From: UBA1181 sp045601045
GTDB taxonomy: Bacteria; Bacteroidota; Bacteroidia; Bacteroidales; Paludibacteraceae
Reading direction: 5' to 3'
Assembly (NCBI GenBank): GCA_045601045.1
Contig: JAZRZA010000019.1
Location: 1 to 64,000, forward strand
Length of the DNA: 64,000 nucleotides
Part shown: positions 25,124-33,570 of the stretch, piece by piece
How positions within the stretch are numbered: the stretch's first letter is position 1
Layout: each line of letters starts with the position of its first letter
The notes under the pieces: model-generated
What the model was told of the DNA's origin: nothing
Database searches by the model: none
Seen by the model: only the letters and a program-made list of their open reading frames with translations
Made by a program: the position numbers and the translations under genes

Positions 25124-26766
25124 TGTTGTGCCTCCTTTCTTTGCTTCAAGATTCGTTGTTCCCTGATGCGGGACGCATGCCAGATAAGGCCGCAAATCAG
25201 GGCTAGAAAAACAACCAAAAATATTCTGGCACCGTCAATGTAGGCGATGTTCGGATCGTTCGGGTTCATGCCTTGGTGCATTAATTCCGCGACGATGGCG
25301 GAGTCGTCCAACGGCCATCCCTTGAAACTCAGTAAGCTCCAATCGTCATTCTTAGGCTTGAACATAGCTGCTAAGAAGATGGTGATAAGCATTGTCGGGG
25401 TGATGTATTTCAAAACGAACTTGAAGAATTTAGGAATCTGGATGTCCGCTTGGTGGTTGATCATCTTCCAACCTTTTTCCACACCCATTACCCAAGAGAA
25501 TACAATCACTTCCACCATGCCGAAGAAGAATAACGCGACGGTTCCTGCCCAGAAGTCGTATTGGTCGAAGACGCCATTCTCGAAAAAGAGAATGCAAGGC
25601 AGTGCCAAGAAGAAGAGTAAGATACCAATGAAATAGGATGTGGTCTTTTGAGGCCATTGGTAACTCTCGGAAAGGAAGGCTACGAACGGTTGAGAGATGG
25701 AAAGCGCCGAAGTGATGGATGCGAAAAAGAGCAATCCGAAAAAGGCGAGTCCCGCCAATGCGGAAAGGAGATCTCCCCATTGACCGAATAGGTATGGCAT
25801 GGTCCTGAATCCAAGGCCGAATCCGCCTCGTTGCGTCAACTCAACGACATTGTCCACTCCGAAGTAGCCTATGGCGATAGGGATGATGATGGAGCTGCCG
25901 ATGATGATCTCCGTAAACTCGTTGGTGAAGGCGGCCGTCATCGAACTGAGCGCGATGTCTTCCTCTCTTTTTAAATAAGATGAGTAGGTCTGGATGGCGC
26001 CCATGCCCAGTGAAAGGGTGAAAAACACCTGTCCAGAGGCGGCTAACCAAACTTTAGGGTTGAGCAAAGAGTCGAATGCTGGCGGTGTCCATAGAAAGGC
26101 GATGGCCTCCGTTCCGTCGCAAACCGCTCCATGATCTCCTGCTTTGATGGTATATGCCTTGTATACGAGGAATAGTCCGAAAAGGAGCAACAACGGCATG
26201 CAGATTTTGGCCACACGCTCAATGCCCTTGGCGATTCCGTTGCTTAAGATGTAAACATTCAGCGCTAAGCATACGACGAAACTGAGAAATGTGTCGTATG
26301 GAATGCCGAAAGTTGATTCGTCTAGTTTGAGGTAGGTGTCGAAGAATGCGGAGGTCTCTTGTTCCGTCATGCCGTTGAAAGTTCCGATGAGGGAGTGGAC
26401 CGTATAGGAGAGAATCCAACTCTCTATGAAGCAGTAGTAAGAGCAGATGACGATGCTGGAGAAGATGCCAAGCGAACCCATATATCTCCAAATCTTATGA
26501 TGGTCAAGCCGTTGAAGGATCATGGGGGTAGAGTGGTGGCCGTGAAGGCCTCCGAATTTGCCGGTGGACCATTCCACCATGACCAATGGCAGTCCCAATA
26601 GGACAAACGATATGATGTAAGGGATGATGAATGTGCCTCCTCCGTTTTGAATCGCTTGGATAGGGAATCGCAAGAAATTACCTAAGCCGACAGCACTTCC
26701 CGCCATCGCTAAAATCATACCTACTCTTGATCCCCAATTCTCATTCTGCGCTTTGTTTTGAGCCAT
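25120..26766 (-). CDS. Sodium-dependent transporter, NSS/SNF family
   Basis: A 548-residue inner-membrane Na+ symporter of the neurotransmitter:sodium symporter family, probably for an amino acid. TM1 carries the signature GSAVGLGNFLRFP that shapes the Na+ and substrate sites. Further family marks are NGGGTFIIPYI and LSLGMGAIQTYSSY. About 11-12 membrane segments can be counted. The C-terminus ends in a basic, Gln-rich tail. It is transcribed with the small coupled protein. Substrate cannot be read from the sequence; methionine or alanine is suggested only by the MetS-like partner. Confidence 0.93.
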   Translation of the reverse strand: MAQNKAQNENWGSRVGMILAMAGSAVGLGNFLRFPIQAIQNGGGTFIIPYIISFVLLGLPLVMVEWSTGKFGGLHGHHSTPMILQRLDHHKIWRYMGSLGIFSSIVICSYYCFIESWILSYTVHSLIGTFNGMTEQETSAFFDTYLKLDESTFGIPYDTFLSFVVCLALNVYILSNGIAKGIERVAKICMPLLLLFGLFLVYKAYTIKAGDHGAVCDGTEAIAFLWTPPAFDSLLNPKVWLAASGQVFFTLSLGMGAIQTYSSYLKREEDIALSSMTAAFTNEFTEIIIGSSIIIPIAIGYFGVDNVVELTQRGGFGLGFRTMPYLFGQWGDLLSALAGLAFFGLLFFASITSALSISQPFVAFLSESYQWPQKTTSYFIGILLFFLALPCILFFENGVFDQYDFWAGTVALFFFGMVEVIVFSWVMGVEKGWKMINHQADIQIPKFFKFVLKYITPTMLITIFLAAMFKPKNDDWSLLSFKGWPLDDSAIVAELMHQGMNPNDPNIAYIDGARIFLVVFLALICGLIWHASRIREQRILKQRKEAQQ

Positions 26767-26788
26767 TTCTAATAACTGTAATTTGGTG

Positions 26789-26796
26789 CAAAGATA
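26789..26796 (-). promoter_or_regulatory. Promoter -7 element of the NSS transporter operon
   Basis: On the minus strand TATCTTTG plus C matches the consensus and sits 22 bp before the start codon, in the 47-bp gap after the radical SAM gene. A TTTG lies only 11 bp upstream of it, closer than the usual -33 spacing. Confidence 0.55.
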
Positions 26797-26813
26797 TAAA
26801 ATTCAGACAAATT

Positions 26814-28607
26814 CTACTTGAACCAATTTTTCAGTGGAATCTCGAACCCCAATCCGTGCATGTAGTTGTAGGTGGCATGGGAGAGACCCGCACCCACTTT
26901 GTCTAAGTCATAATCGAATTCGTAGTCGTAGTCTATCTCGTTGTTGCAGAATGGATTAGGCGCGGAGTCGCTTCGCTTCACGCCATACTGCTCCGGATTC
27001 TTTCCCGAAGGACTGTGGGCGGTCATGGCATATCTGTGCCAGTGGGCGGATTGCAGATAGCCGTTCTGGAACATATCCCTGATGTTGCGTAGGGCGTCCA
27101 GCGTCTCCTTGTATGTCTCCGTCGGGAATCCGTACATGAGGTAGGCGTGCACCATAATGCCCGCGTCGGTCAAATTGCGGGTGGTATTGATCACCTGCTC
27201 CACCGTTACCCCTTTGTTCATCAGCTTTAGCAGACGGTCGGATGCCACCTCTATGCCGCCTGATACCGCTATGCAGCCGGAGAGCGCAAGCAGTTGACAC
27301 AATTCGGGTGTGAATGATTTGTCGAAGCGTATGTTGCCCCAATAGGAGACAATCAGTTTTCGTTGCAGAATCTCTTGCGCAACCTCCTTCAGAAGTTTGG
27401 GCGGTAGGGCTTCGTCCACAAAATGGAATCCGCTTTCGCCTGTCTGGGCCATTACCCGCTCCATCTTGTCCACGAAATCTTTTGCGCAAGGGGCGCTGTA
27501 TCGTTTGATGTAATCCAATGAGGTGTCGCAGAAGGCGCATTTCGCCCAGTAGCAGCCGTGTGCCATGGTCATCTTGTTCCATTTGCCGTTGGTCCATAGG
27601 CGGTGCATGGGGTTGAGCGTCTCCGATAGGGAGAAATATTTGTCGAGAGGCAATCCCCTAAAGTCTGGGGTGTAGTCCTCCTCTTTGGAAAGATTTTCCG
27701 AGGAATTGACCTCTCCTTTGATCTCTCCGTTTTCCAACCATAGGGTTCGCACCAATGACTCCTTGCCGACTTTTCCTTCTATGTGTTCGCAGACTCTTCC
27801 CACGGGAAGTTCCCCGTCATCGAAAAAGAGGTAGTCCACATATTGGAAGATGCTGGTGTCGCTCATGGTGCGTAATTCCGTGTTGACGAACCCTCCTCCC
27901 ATGCCGATCACGATCTCCGGATGGTTCTTGCGAAGCCATTGCGCGCATTTCAGCGCCGAGTAGAGGCATCCGGGGAATGGGATGGAGAAGCCGACGAATG
28001 ACGGATTGTCCGAAACGATTTTCTCTTCGAAAAGCTGAAGCATCACTTTTTCGAGGCGAGATGGCTCTTTCCTCAACTCCTGTTCGATGTCGTCGAAAGT
28101 TGGCGCGTAATTGGAGATGTACTCCGCATATTTGGTGAGGTCGAAGTGTTGGTCGGTGGTCTCTCGGATGTAGTCCGCGATATCTTCGATGAATAGTGTC
28201 GCGATGTGTTTGGCAGCATCTACCGTTCCGCTGGTACCGAAGGCCCATTCCAAGTCTCCGATGTTGTCGAAGCGAGGCCCTTCCGGTAAGAGCGTCCGAT
28301 TGGCGATCCGCTCCGATAGGGAGAGATCTTTGCCCGAAAGGAATCGGATGACATTCTCCACGCAGGCGATGTAGGTCGGGTGTGAGGCGAAGACCCTCCG
28401 AGTCTTTTTGCTCATCTTCAGATTCTCCGTTTCGGTGAATAGCTGGGTAAGAAACTCTTTTGTGTAAATCCGATGGATAAGTTCGATGCCCAAGTCGTGC
28501 TGCGCCACCTCGTAACCCTTCCCGCGCAGGTACCCGGTGAGATAAGCGGTTGCCGGGTAGGGGGTGTTGAGTTGCGTCAAAGGCGGGGTGAAAAATGAGA
28601 TCTTCAT
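26814..28607 (-). CDS. B12-binding-domain-type radical SAM protein
   Basis: A 597-residue protein with an N-terminal Rossmann-like region of the kind found in B12-binding radical SAM enzymes (FFTPPLTQLNTPYPATAYL; IVIGMGGGFVNTEL) and a radical SAM barrel. The iron-sulfur ligands are Cys352, Cys357 and Cys360 in HGCYWAKCAFCDT, a C-x4-C-x2-C spacing instead of C-x3-C-x2-C. The cobalamin motif DxHxxG is not visible, so B12 may not bind. The later GGIEVASDRLLKLMNKG and YLMYGFPTET match this superfamily. The substrate is unknown. It begins 8 bp after the pepT stop, so the two are likely co-transcribed. Confidence 0.85.
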   Translation of the reverse strand: MKISFFTPPLTQLNTPYPATAYLTGYLRGKGYEVAQHDLGIELIHRIYTKEFLTQLFTETENLKMSKKTRRVFASHPTYIACVENVIRFLSGKDLSLSERIANRTLLPEGPRFDNIGDLEWAFGTSGTVDAAKHIATLFIEDIADYIRETTDQHFDLTKYAEYISNYAPTFDDIEQELRKEPSRLEKVMLQLFEEKIVSDNPSFVGFSIPFPGCLYSALKCAQWLRKNHPEIVIGMGGGFVNTELRTMSDTSIFQYVDYLFFDDGELPVGRVCEHIEGKVGKESLVRTLWLENGEIKGEVNSSENLSKEEDYTPDFRGLPLDKYFSLSETLNPMHRLWTNGKWNKMTMAHGCYWAKCAFCDTSLDYIKRYSAPCAKDFVDKMERVMAQTGESGFHFVDEALPPKLLKEVAQEILQRKLIVSYWGNIRFDKSFTPELCQLLALSGCIAVSGGIEVASDRLLKLMNKGVTVEQVINTTRNLTDAGIMVHAYLMYGFPTETYKETLDALRNIRDMFQNGYLQSAHWHRYAMTAHSPSGKNPEQYGVKRSDSAPNPFCNNEIDYDYEFDYDLDKVGAGLSHATYNYMHGLGFEIPLKNWFK

Positions 28608-28614
28608 GGTTCGC

Positions 28615-29835
28615 TTATTTGGCTGTCAATCTACAAATCTCTGTTAATACATTCACGGCCGCGACCATCGAATTGATAGGTATATATTCGAATCTGCTGT
28701 GGAAATTCATGCCTCCGGTGAAGATGTTGGGACAAGGAAGACCCATGAAGGAGAGCGTCGCTCCGTCGGTTCCGCCTCTTATCGGAAGCGGTTGAGGGAT
28801 GACGTTGCAGTTCAACATCGCCTCTTTGGCCAACTCCACGATGTGCATATTCGGTACGATCTTCTCCTTCATGTTGAAGTATTGATCCCTGATCTTCACC
28901 TCAATACCGCCGCAACCATATTGAGTGTTGATGATTTCGCAATTCTTTTTCAGTAACTCCTTTTTGTGCTCGAATTTCGTGCGGTCGTGATCTCGGATGA
29001 TCATCTTCATGTGTCCCTTCTCCGGGGTGCAATTCATCTCAACGGTATGGAAGAAACCTTCGTGTCCCTCTGTGCTTTCAGGCACTTCCGAGAAGGGGAG
29101 CGAGTTTTGGATGGCGGCCGCGACGCGTACCGCGTTGATCATCTTCCCTTTCGCTTCGCCCGGGTGGACATTGCGGCCGGTGATGTGGATATCTGCGACC
29201 GCGGCGTTGAAGTTCTCGTACTGAATTTCTCCCAGTATGCCACCGTCGACGGTATATGCCCAATCGGCGCCAAACCTCTTCACATCGAACTTGTCGGCTC
29301 CTCGTCCGATCTCCTCGTCTGGCGTGAAGGCTATTCTGATCTTCCCATGGGGGATTGATTTGTCCGTGAGCAGTGTTTCTGCCATGGTCATGATCTCCGC
29401 GATGCCCGCTTTATCATCCGCTCCGAGTAGGGTGGTGCCGTCGCTGACAATGACGTCTTGACCTAAGTAGTTTTCCGTCTCGGGAAAGTCTGAAACCGAA
29501 AGGACAATGTTCTTCTCCTTATTGATAACGATGTCCGATCCTGTGAATCTGACGATTTGGGGCTTGACATCTTTCCCCGATGCCTCCGGACTGGTGTCCA
29601 TATGAGAAATGAATCCGATGACGGGAACCTCTTTGTCGGTCGTGGCGGGTATGGTCGCCATCAGATAACCGTTCTCATCCAGATAGACCTCTTCCGCTCC
29701 GATCCGGATCAGCTCCTCTTTCAGCGTCTCCGCGAAGTGCGTCTGCCCTTGTGTCGTAGGTGTTTTGTCACACTGTTCGTCTGATGTTGTCTCTATTTTG
29801 ACATACTTCATGAATCGGTTTATCAATGCTTCCAT
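28615..29835 (-). CDS. pepT: Peptidase T (tripeptide aminopeptidase)
   Basis: A zinc metallopeptidase of the M20B family that removes the N-terminal residue from tripeptides in the cytoplasm. The 406 residues are the usual PepT length. Metal ligands and catalytic residues are seen in SHMDTSP, GADDKAG, the EEIGRGADKF catalytic glutamate pair, TVDGG, and the C-terminal RGGTDGATLS and FHSRFE. It opens the leftward cluster pepT-radical SAM. Confidence 0.96.
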   Translation of the reverse strand: MEALINRFMKYVKIETTSDEQCDKTPTTQGQTHFAETLKEELIRIGAEEVYLDENGYLMATIPATTDKEVPVIGFISHMDTSPEASGKDVKPQIVRFTGSDIVINKEKNIVLSVSDFPETENYLGQDVIVSDGTTLLGADDKAGIAEIMTMAETLLTDKSIPHGKIRIAFTPDEEIGRGADKFDVKRFGADWAYTVDGGILGEIQYENFNAAVADIHITGRNVHPGEAKGKMINAVRVAAAIQNSLPFSEVPESTEGHEGFFHTVEMNCTPEKGHMKMIIRDHDRTKFEHKKELLKKNCEIINTQYGCGGIEVKIRDQYFNMKEKIVPNMHIVELAKEAMLNCNVIPQPLPIRGGTDGATLSFMGLPCPNIFTGGMNFHSRFEYIPINSMVAAVNVLTEICRLTAK

Positions 29836-29861
29836 GTGTGTATTTATTATAATTAGGTGTG

Positions 29862-29869
29862 TAAAGATA
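29862..29869 (-). promoter_or_regulatory. pepT promoter -7 element
   Basis: On the minus strand TATCTTTA resembles TAnnTTTG with A for the final G. It is 26 bp before the ATG. No -33 TTTG is present. Confidence 0.45.
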
Positions 29870-29984
29870 GAAAAAAAGAATGAATAATAGGTGAAAGGTG
29901 TCGTGTCGGATACTCGTTTGATGCCAAAAAAGCAATGAATAAGGGAGACTCGCGTTTTTCGTGTAAAAAACTTTTTGGAAAAGG

Positions 29985-30015
29985 TTGTGGAATATAAAAA
30001 GATTGTCTATTTTTG
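29985..30015 (+). promoter_or_regulatory. rpsU promoter
   Basis: GTTG, 20 bp, TATTTTTG plus C fits the Bacteroidetes pattern and gives a leader of about 37 nt before the S21 gene. The preceding 29870-29984 holds no gene. Confidence 0.6.
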
Positions 30016-30057
30016 CGGTCGCTAAAAAAAGACAATTATAAATTTTTAAATATAGTT

Positions 30058-30249
30058 ATGATCATAGTTCCAGTAAAAGAAGGCGAGAACATCGAGAAAG
30101 CCTTGAAGAAATTTAAGAGAAAGTTTGAGAAGACTGGCGTAATCAAAGAGTTGCGCAAGAGACAACAATTTGACAAGCCATCAGTGTTGAAGCGTCAACA
30201 AATGATGCACGCTATCTATGTACAACAATTGAGACGTACAGAGGAATAA
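30058..30249 (+). CDS. rpsU: 30S ribosomal protein S21
   Basis: 63 residues with the S21 pattern: IIVPVKEGENIEKALKKFKRKFEKTG followed by a basic, Arg/Gln-rich helix. S21 sits at the anti-Shine-Dalgarno region of the small subunit. The frame stays open to 30013, but that start would precede the transcription start. rpsU-xerC-hpf is a conserved order in Bacteroidales. Confidence 0.96.
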   Translation: MIIVPVKEGENIEKALKKFKRKFEKTGVIKELRKRQQFDKPSVLKRQQMMHAIYVQQLRRTEE

Positions 30250-30259
30250 AAAATCCTAA

Positions 30260-30320
30260 AAGGTATTGCATAATTGAAAATAGTTTCGTACATTCGTACA
30301 AAGCTTGTAAGCAATACCTT
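30260..30320. repeat. 10-bp inverted repeat with 41-nt loop between rpsU and xerC
   Basis: AAGGTATTGC and GCAATACCTT are perfect complements bracketing the whole intergenic segment, with CGTAC repeated inside (CGTACATTCGTAC). The right arm ends 6 bp before the xerC ATG, so the RNA fold could hide the start. No U-tract follows. Confidence 0.5.
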
Positions 30321-30326
30321 CTTCGT

Positions 30327-31220
30327 ATGTTGATAGATAGATTTCTGCAATATATAAAGTATGAGAAGGGCTACTCTTCTCATACTTTTGTTTCTTATGA
30401 GACCGACCTATCGCAATTTAAGAAGTTCGTAACGGAGCGAAGCGGGGCGGAAGCGACCACCCTCGACAAGGTAGATTCTTATTTGGTGAGAGAATGGATA
30501 GTCTCTATGATGGAGGCGGGAATGTCCGCTTCTTCGGTCAACAGAAAACTCTCGACTCTGAAGTCCTTCTACGCTTACTTATGTAAACAGGGGGTGATGA
30601 AGAAGAGCCCGATGAGTCAAGTGGTTTCTCCTAAGGCAAAAAAACGTTTGCCGCATTTCTTGCGGGAAGATGAGATGTCGGATATGCTGTCCGGTAGTTC
30701 TGAAATTTTCGGTGAGGGGTATGAAGGCGTACGTGACGAATTAATTATGGAGACTTTCTATACGTTGGGTATCCGTCTTTCGGAACTGGTGGGGTTGAAA
30801 GACTCGGATGTGGATCTTCAAGCACAGACAGTATTGGTAAATGGTAAGCGTAACAAACAGCGTTACGTCCCGTTTGGCGAACCTTTGAAAAATGCGATCC
30901 TGGCGTATTTGTCCATTAGAAATAAAGAGGTGCCCGATCGATCGGGTTTCTTTTTCCTTCGCCCCAATGGCGAGGCTCTCTACCCAGTGTTGGTCTATCG
31001 CGTTGTCCATAAATATATATCGGCGGTTAGTTCCTTGTCAAAGAGGAGTCCCCATGTGCTCAGACATACCTTCGCTACGGCGATGCTGAATAATGGGGCC
31101 GAATTGGAGGCGGTTAAAGAACTTTTAGGCCATTCAAGCTTGGCTGCGACGGAGGTGTATACGCATACAACTTTTGAACAATTACAAAAGAATTATAAAC
31201 TTGCTCATCCGAGAGCTTAA
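30327..31220 (+). CDS. xerC: Tyrosine recombinase XerC/XerD
   Basis: A site-specific recombinase of 297 residues that would resolve chromosome dimers at dif. The N-terminal SAM-like core-binding domain spans about 1-90. The catalytic domain shows Arg150 (GIRLSEL), Lys174, His243 and Arg246 (HVLRH), His269 (LGHSSL) and the nucleophile Tyr278 (VYTHT), so the active site is complete. Placement between rpsU and hpf is usual for the housekeeping recombinase of this order, which argues against a phage or integron enzyme. XerC versus XerD cannot be decided here. Confidence 0.92.
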   Translation: MLIDRFLQYIKYEKGYSSHTFVSYETDLSQFKKFVTERSGAEATTLDKVDSYLVREWIVSMMEAGMSASSVNRKLSTLKSFYAYLCKQGVMKKSPMSQVVSPKAKKRLPHFLREDEMSDMLSGSSEIFGEGYEGVRDELIMETFYTLGIRLSELVGLKDSDVDLQAQTVLVNGKRNKQRYVPFGEPLKNAILAYLSIRNKEVPDRSGFFFLRPNGEALYPVLVYRVVHKYISAVSSLSKRSPHVLRHTFATAMLNNGAELEAVKELLGHSSLAATEVYTHTTFEQLQKNYKLAHPRA

Positions 31221-31239
31221 ATTTAAGGAGGAATTGACC

Positions 31240-31545
31240 ATGGAAGTGACAGTAAAAGCGATCCATTTTGACGCTAACGTGAAGTTGGAAGAGTTCATTC
31301 AGAAGAGAATTGTTAAGTTGGAGCAATATTCAGATAAGATCACGTCGGCTGATGTGACGCTCGAGTTGATTAAGCCTGAGACAACTGAGAACAAGAAGGT
31401 GATGTTGAAAGTGATGGTGCCGGGCAATGAATTGGTGGTTACTAAAACTGCGGATTCTTTTGAGGAGGCATTCGATAATTCAATGGATGCGATGATCCGT
31501 TCGGTGCTTAAAGCGAAAGAAAAACAAAATGATGCAAAAAAATAA
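31240..31545 (+). CDS. hpf: Ribosome hibernation-promoting factor (short HPF/RaiA)
   Basis: 101 residues of the short HPF/YfiA family, which binds the decoding region and silences ribosomes in stationary phase. It starts MEVTVKAIHFDANVKLEEFI and carries the conserved SFEEAFDNSMDAM helix. The C-terminal dimerisation domain of long HPF is absent. The start is set by AAGGAGG eight bases upstream, a rare strong Shine-Dalgarno in this window. The frame runs back into xerC but has no better start. Confidence 0.93.
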   Translation: MEVTVKAIHFDANVKLEEFIQKRIVKLEQYSDKITSADVTLELIKPETTENKKVMLKVMVPGNELVVTKTADSFEEAFDNSMDAMIRSVLKAKEKQNDAKK

Positions 31546-31555
31546 TCCCAAAAAG

Positions 31556-31586
31556 TTTGTGGGATAAAAAATAATGCCTACATTTG
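31556..31586 (+). promoter_or_regulatory. Promoter of the tRNA-tuf operon
   Basis: TTTG, 19 bp, TACATTTG plus C is one of the best promoter matches in the window. A 6-bp dyad (ATCCCA / TGGGAT, 31545-31565) overlaps its -33 box at the hpf stop; it may be a weak terminator for hpf. Confidence 0.8.
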
Positions 31587-31627
31587 CAAACCGATTTGGG
31601 AAGGTTTCTCAAACGGTTTGCAAAACC

Positions 31628-31701
31628 GCCTCTTTAGCTCAGTTGGCCAGAGCACGTGATTTGTAATCTCGGGGTCGTTGGTTCGAATCCGACAAGAGGC
31701 T
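31628..31701 (+). tRNA. tRNA-Thr (TGT)
   Basis: A full cloverleaf: acceptor GCCTCTT/AAGAGGC, D-arm GCTC/GAGC, loop TTTGTAA with anticodon TGT, and T-arm GGTTCGAATCC. The anticodon stem has one T-T mismatch (CGTGA/TCTCG). CCA is not encoded. Confidence 0.95.
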
Positions 31702-31743
31702 CGAAGGTGCGAAGCACCATCTTTGACATGATGTCTGGAATTT

Positions 31744-31826
31744 GGGTAGTTACCAGAGTGGCCAAATGGGGCAGACTGTAAATCTGCTGGCTCTTGCCTT
31801 CGGTGGTTCGAATCCATCACTACCCA
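31744..31826 (+). tRNA. tRNA-Tyr (GTA)
   Basis: A class II tRNA of 83 nt with acceptor GGGTAGT/ACTACCC, anticodon GTA (CTGTAAA loop), a long variable arm and T-arm GGTTCGAATCC. Confidence 0.95.
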
Positions 31827-31833
31827 CTTAATC

Positions 31834-31906
31834 GCGGAAGTAGCTCAGTTGGTAGAGCATCAGCCTTCCAAGCTGAGGGTCGCGGGTTCGAACCCCGTTT
31901 TCCGCT
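31834..31906 (+). tRNA. tRNA-Gly (TCC)
   Basis: 73 nt. Acceptor GCGGAAG/TTTCCGC (one G-U), anticodon stem TCAGC/GCTGA with loop CTTCCAA giving anticodon TCC, and T-arm GGGTTCGAACCCC. Confidence 0.95.
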
Positions 31907-31915
31907 CTTTTTATT

Positions 31916-31987
<72 letters not shown>

Positions 31988-32038
31988 CAAATATATGTTT
32001 ATATTGTTTATACATTAATAAATTAAAATATTACAATT

Positions 32039-33226
32039 ATGGCAAAAGAACAATTCGACCGTTCCAAACCGCACGTAAATATCGGTACTATTGGTCACGT
32101 TGACCACGGTAAGACTACTTTGACTGCTGCTATCACTACAGTATTGTCTAAGAAGGGTCTTTCTGAGCTTCGTTCATTCGATTCTATCGATAACGCTCCT
32201 GAGGAGAAAGAGCGTGGTATCACAATCAACACTGCACACGTTGAGTACCAAACAGCTAACCGTCACTACGCACACGTTGACTGTCCAGGACACGCCGACT
32301 ATGTAAAGAACATGGTAACTGGTGCTGCTCAAATGGACGGTGCTATCATCGTAGTTGCTGCAACTGATGGTCCAATGCCTCAAACTCGTGAGCACATCCT
32401 TTTGGCTCGTCAGGTAAACGTACCTCGCTTGGTTGTGTTTATGAACAAGTGTGATATGGTTGACGACGCTGAGATGTTGGATTTGGTTGAGATGGAAATG
32501 CGCGAATTGTTGGGCTTCTATGAGTTCGACGCTGACAACACTCCTTTCGTACGTGGTTCTGCTCTTGGTGCTTTGAATGGTGAGGCACAATGGGAAGACA
32601 AGGTTATGGAGTTGATGGAGGCGGTTGATACTTGGATCGAACTTCCTAAGCGTGATATCGATAAGCCATTCTTGATGCCTGTTGAGGACGTATTCTCAAT
32701 CACTGGTCGTGGTACTGTTGCTACAGGTCGTATCGAGACTGGTATCATCAAGGTAGGTGAGGAAGTCGAGATCATCGGTTTGGGTGCTGAGAAGTTGAAG
32801 TCAACCGTAACTGGTGTTGAGATGTTCCGTAAGTTGTTGGATCAAGGTGAGGCTGGAGATAACGTAGGTTTGTTGCTCCGTGGTATCGATAAGGATCAAA
32901 TCAAGCGTGGTATGGTTCTTTGTAAGCCAGGTCAAGTAACTCCTCACACTGAGTTCAAGGCTTCTGTTTATATCTTGAAGAAGGAAGAGGGTGGACGTCA
33001 CACTCCATTCCACAACCACTATCGTCCTCAATTCTACATCCGTACTTTGGATGTTACTGGTGAGATCACTTTGCCAGAGGGAACTGAGATGGTTATGCCA
33101 GGTGACAACTTGGAGATCACTGTTAAGTTGATCAACCCAGTTGCTTGTGATGAGGGTCTTCGTTTCGCTATCCGTGAGGGTGGTAGAACTGTAGGTTCTG
33201 GACAAATCACTGCAATCCTTGACTAA
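32039..33226 (+). CDS. tuf: Elongation factor Tu
   Basis: GTPase of 395 residues that brings aminoacyl-tRNA to the ribosome. G motifs: GHVDHGKTT (about 19-27), DCPGHADYV (G3) and NKCD (G4). The C-terminal domain ends GRTVGSGQITAILD. Codon use is strongly biased toward one codon per amino acid, like the ribosomal genes downstream and unlike the secreted proteins. It lies between tRNA genes in the arrangement tRNAs-tuf-tRNA-Trp-secE-nusG, typical of this group. Confidence 0.99.
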   Translation: MAKEQFDRSKPHVNIGTIGHVDHGKTTLTAAITTVLSKKGLSELRSFDSIDNAPEEKERGITINTAHVEYQTANRHYAHVDCPGHADYVKNMVTGAAQMDGAIIVVAATDGPMPQTREHILLARQVNVPRLVVFMNKCDMVDDAEMLDLVEMEMRELLGFYEFDADNTPFVRGSALGALNGEAQWEDKVMELMEAVDTWIELPKRDIDKPFLMPVEDVFSITGRGTVATGRIETGIIKVGEEVEIIGLGAEKLKSTVTGVEMFRKLLDQGEAGDNVGLLLRGIDKDQIKRGMVLCKPGQVTPHTEFKASVYILKKEEGGRHTPFHNHYRPQFYIRTLDVTGEITLPEGTEMVMPGDNLEITVKLINPVACDEGLRFAIREGGRTVGSGQITAILD

Positions 33227-33242
33227 TTAATTAGTTAAAATA

Positions 33243-33266
33243 GGTTCCTCGGATTTCCGGGGAACC
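33243..33266 (+). other. Hairpin between tuf and tRNA-Trp
   Basis: GGTTCCTCGG and CCGGGGAACC form a 10-bp stem (one wobble) with a 4-nt loop. There is no T-tail. It is probably an RNA processing or stability element in the tuf-tRNA-secE transcript, not a full terminator. Confidence 0.55.
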
Positions 33267-33271
33267 ATCCT

Positions 33272-33344
33272 ACGGGAGTAGCTCAGTTGGTAGAGCACTG
33301 GTCTCCAAAACCAGGTGTCGGGAGTTCGAGCCTCTCCTTCCGTG
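33272..33344 (+). tRNA. tRNA-Trp (CCA)
   Basis: 73 nt. Acceptor ACGGGAG/CTTCCGT with one G-T pair, anticodon loop CTCCAAA giving anticodon CCA, discriminator G as expected for Trp. It lies 17 bp before secE. Confidence 0.95.
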
Positions 33345-33361
33345 CAAAAAACAGTTATGAA

Positions 33362-33556
33362 ATGAGTGCTGTAAAAAAGTATATCGAAGAATCATACGAC
33401 GAACTTGTTAATAAAGTATCTTGGCCTAGCACAAAAGAGGTGATCAATCAAGCGATAGTAGTTCTATTTGCTTCCCTGCTTCTTGCTTTGATCATTTTTG
33501 GTGTCGACAAGTTTTTTGAATGGGTGATGAAGGTTATTTACCAAGTGTTGTCTTAA
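33362..33556 (+). CDS. secE: Protein translocase subunit SecE
   Basis: 64 residues with the SecE pattern: an amphipathic N-terminal helix, the conserved KVSWPSTKEV hinge, and one membrane helix (IVVLFASLLLALIIFGV). It clamps SecY in the membrane. Upstream in-frame starts fall inside tRNA-Trp and are excluded. nusG follows after 14 bp. Confidence 0.97.
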   Translation: MSAVKKYIEESYDELVNKVSWPSTKEVINQAIVVLFASLLLALIIFGVDKFFEWVMKVIYQVLS

Positions 33557-33570
33557 TTAAATCTTTAAAC

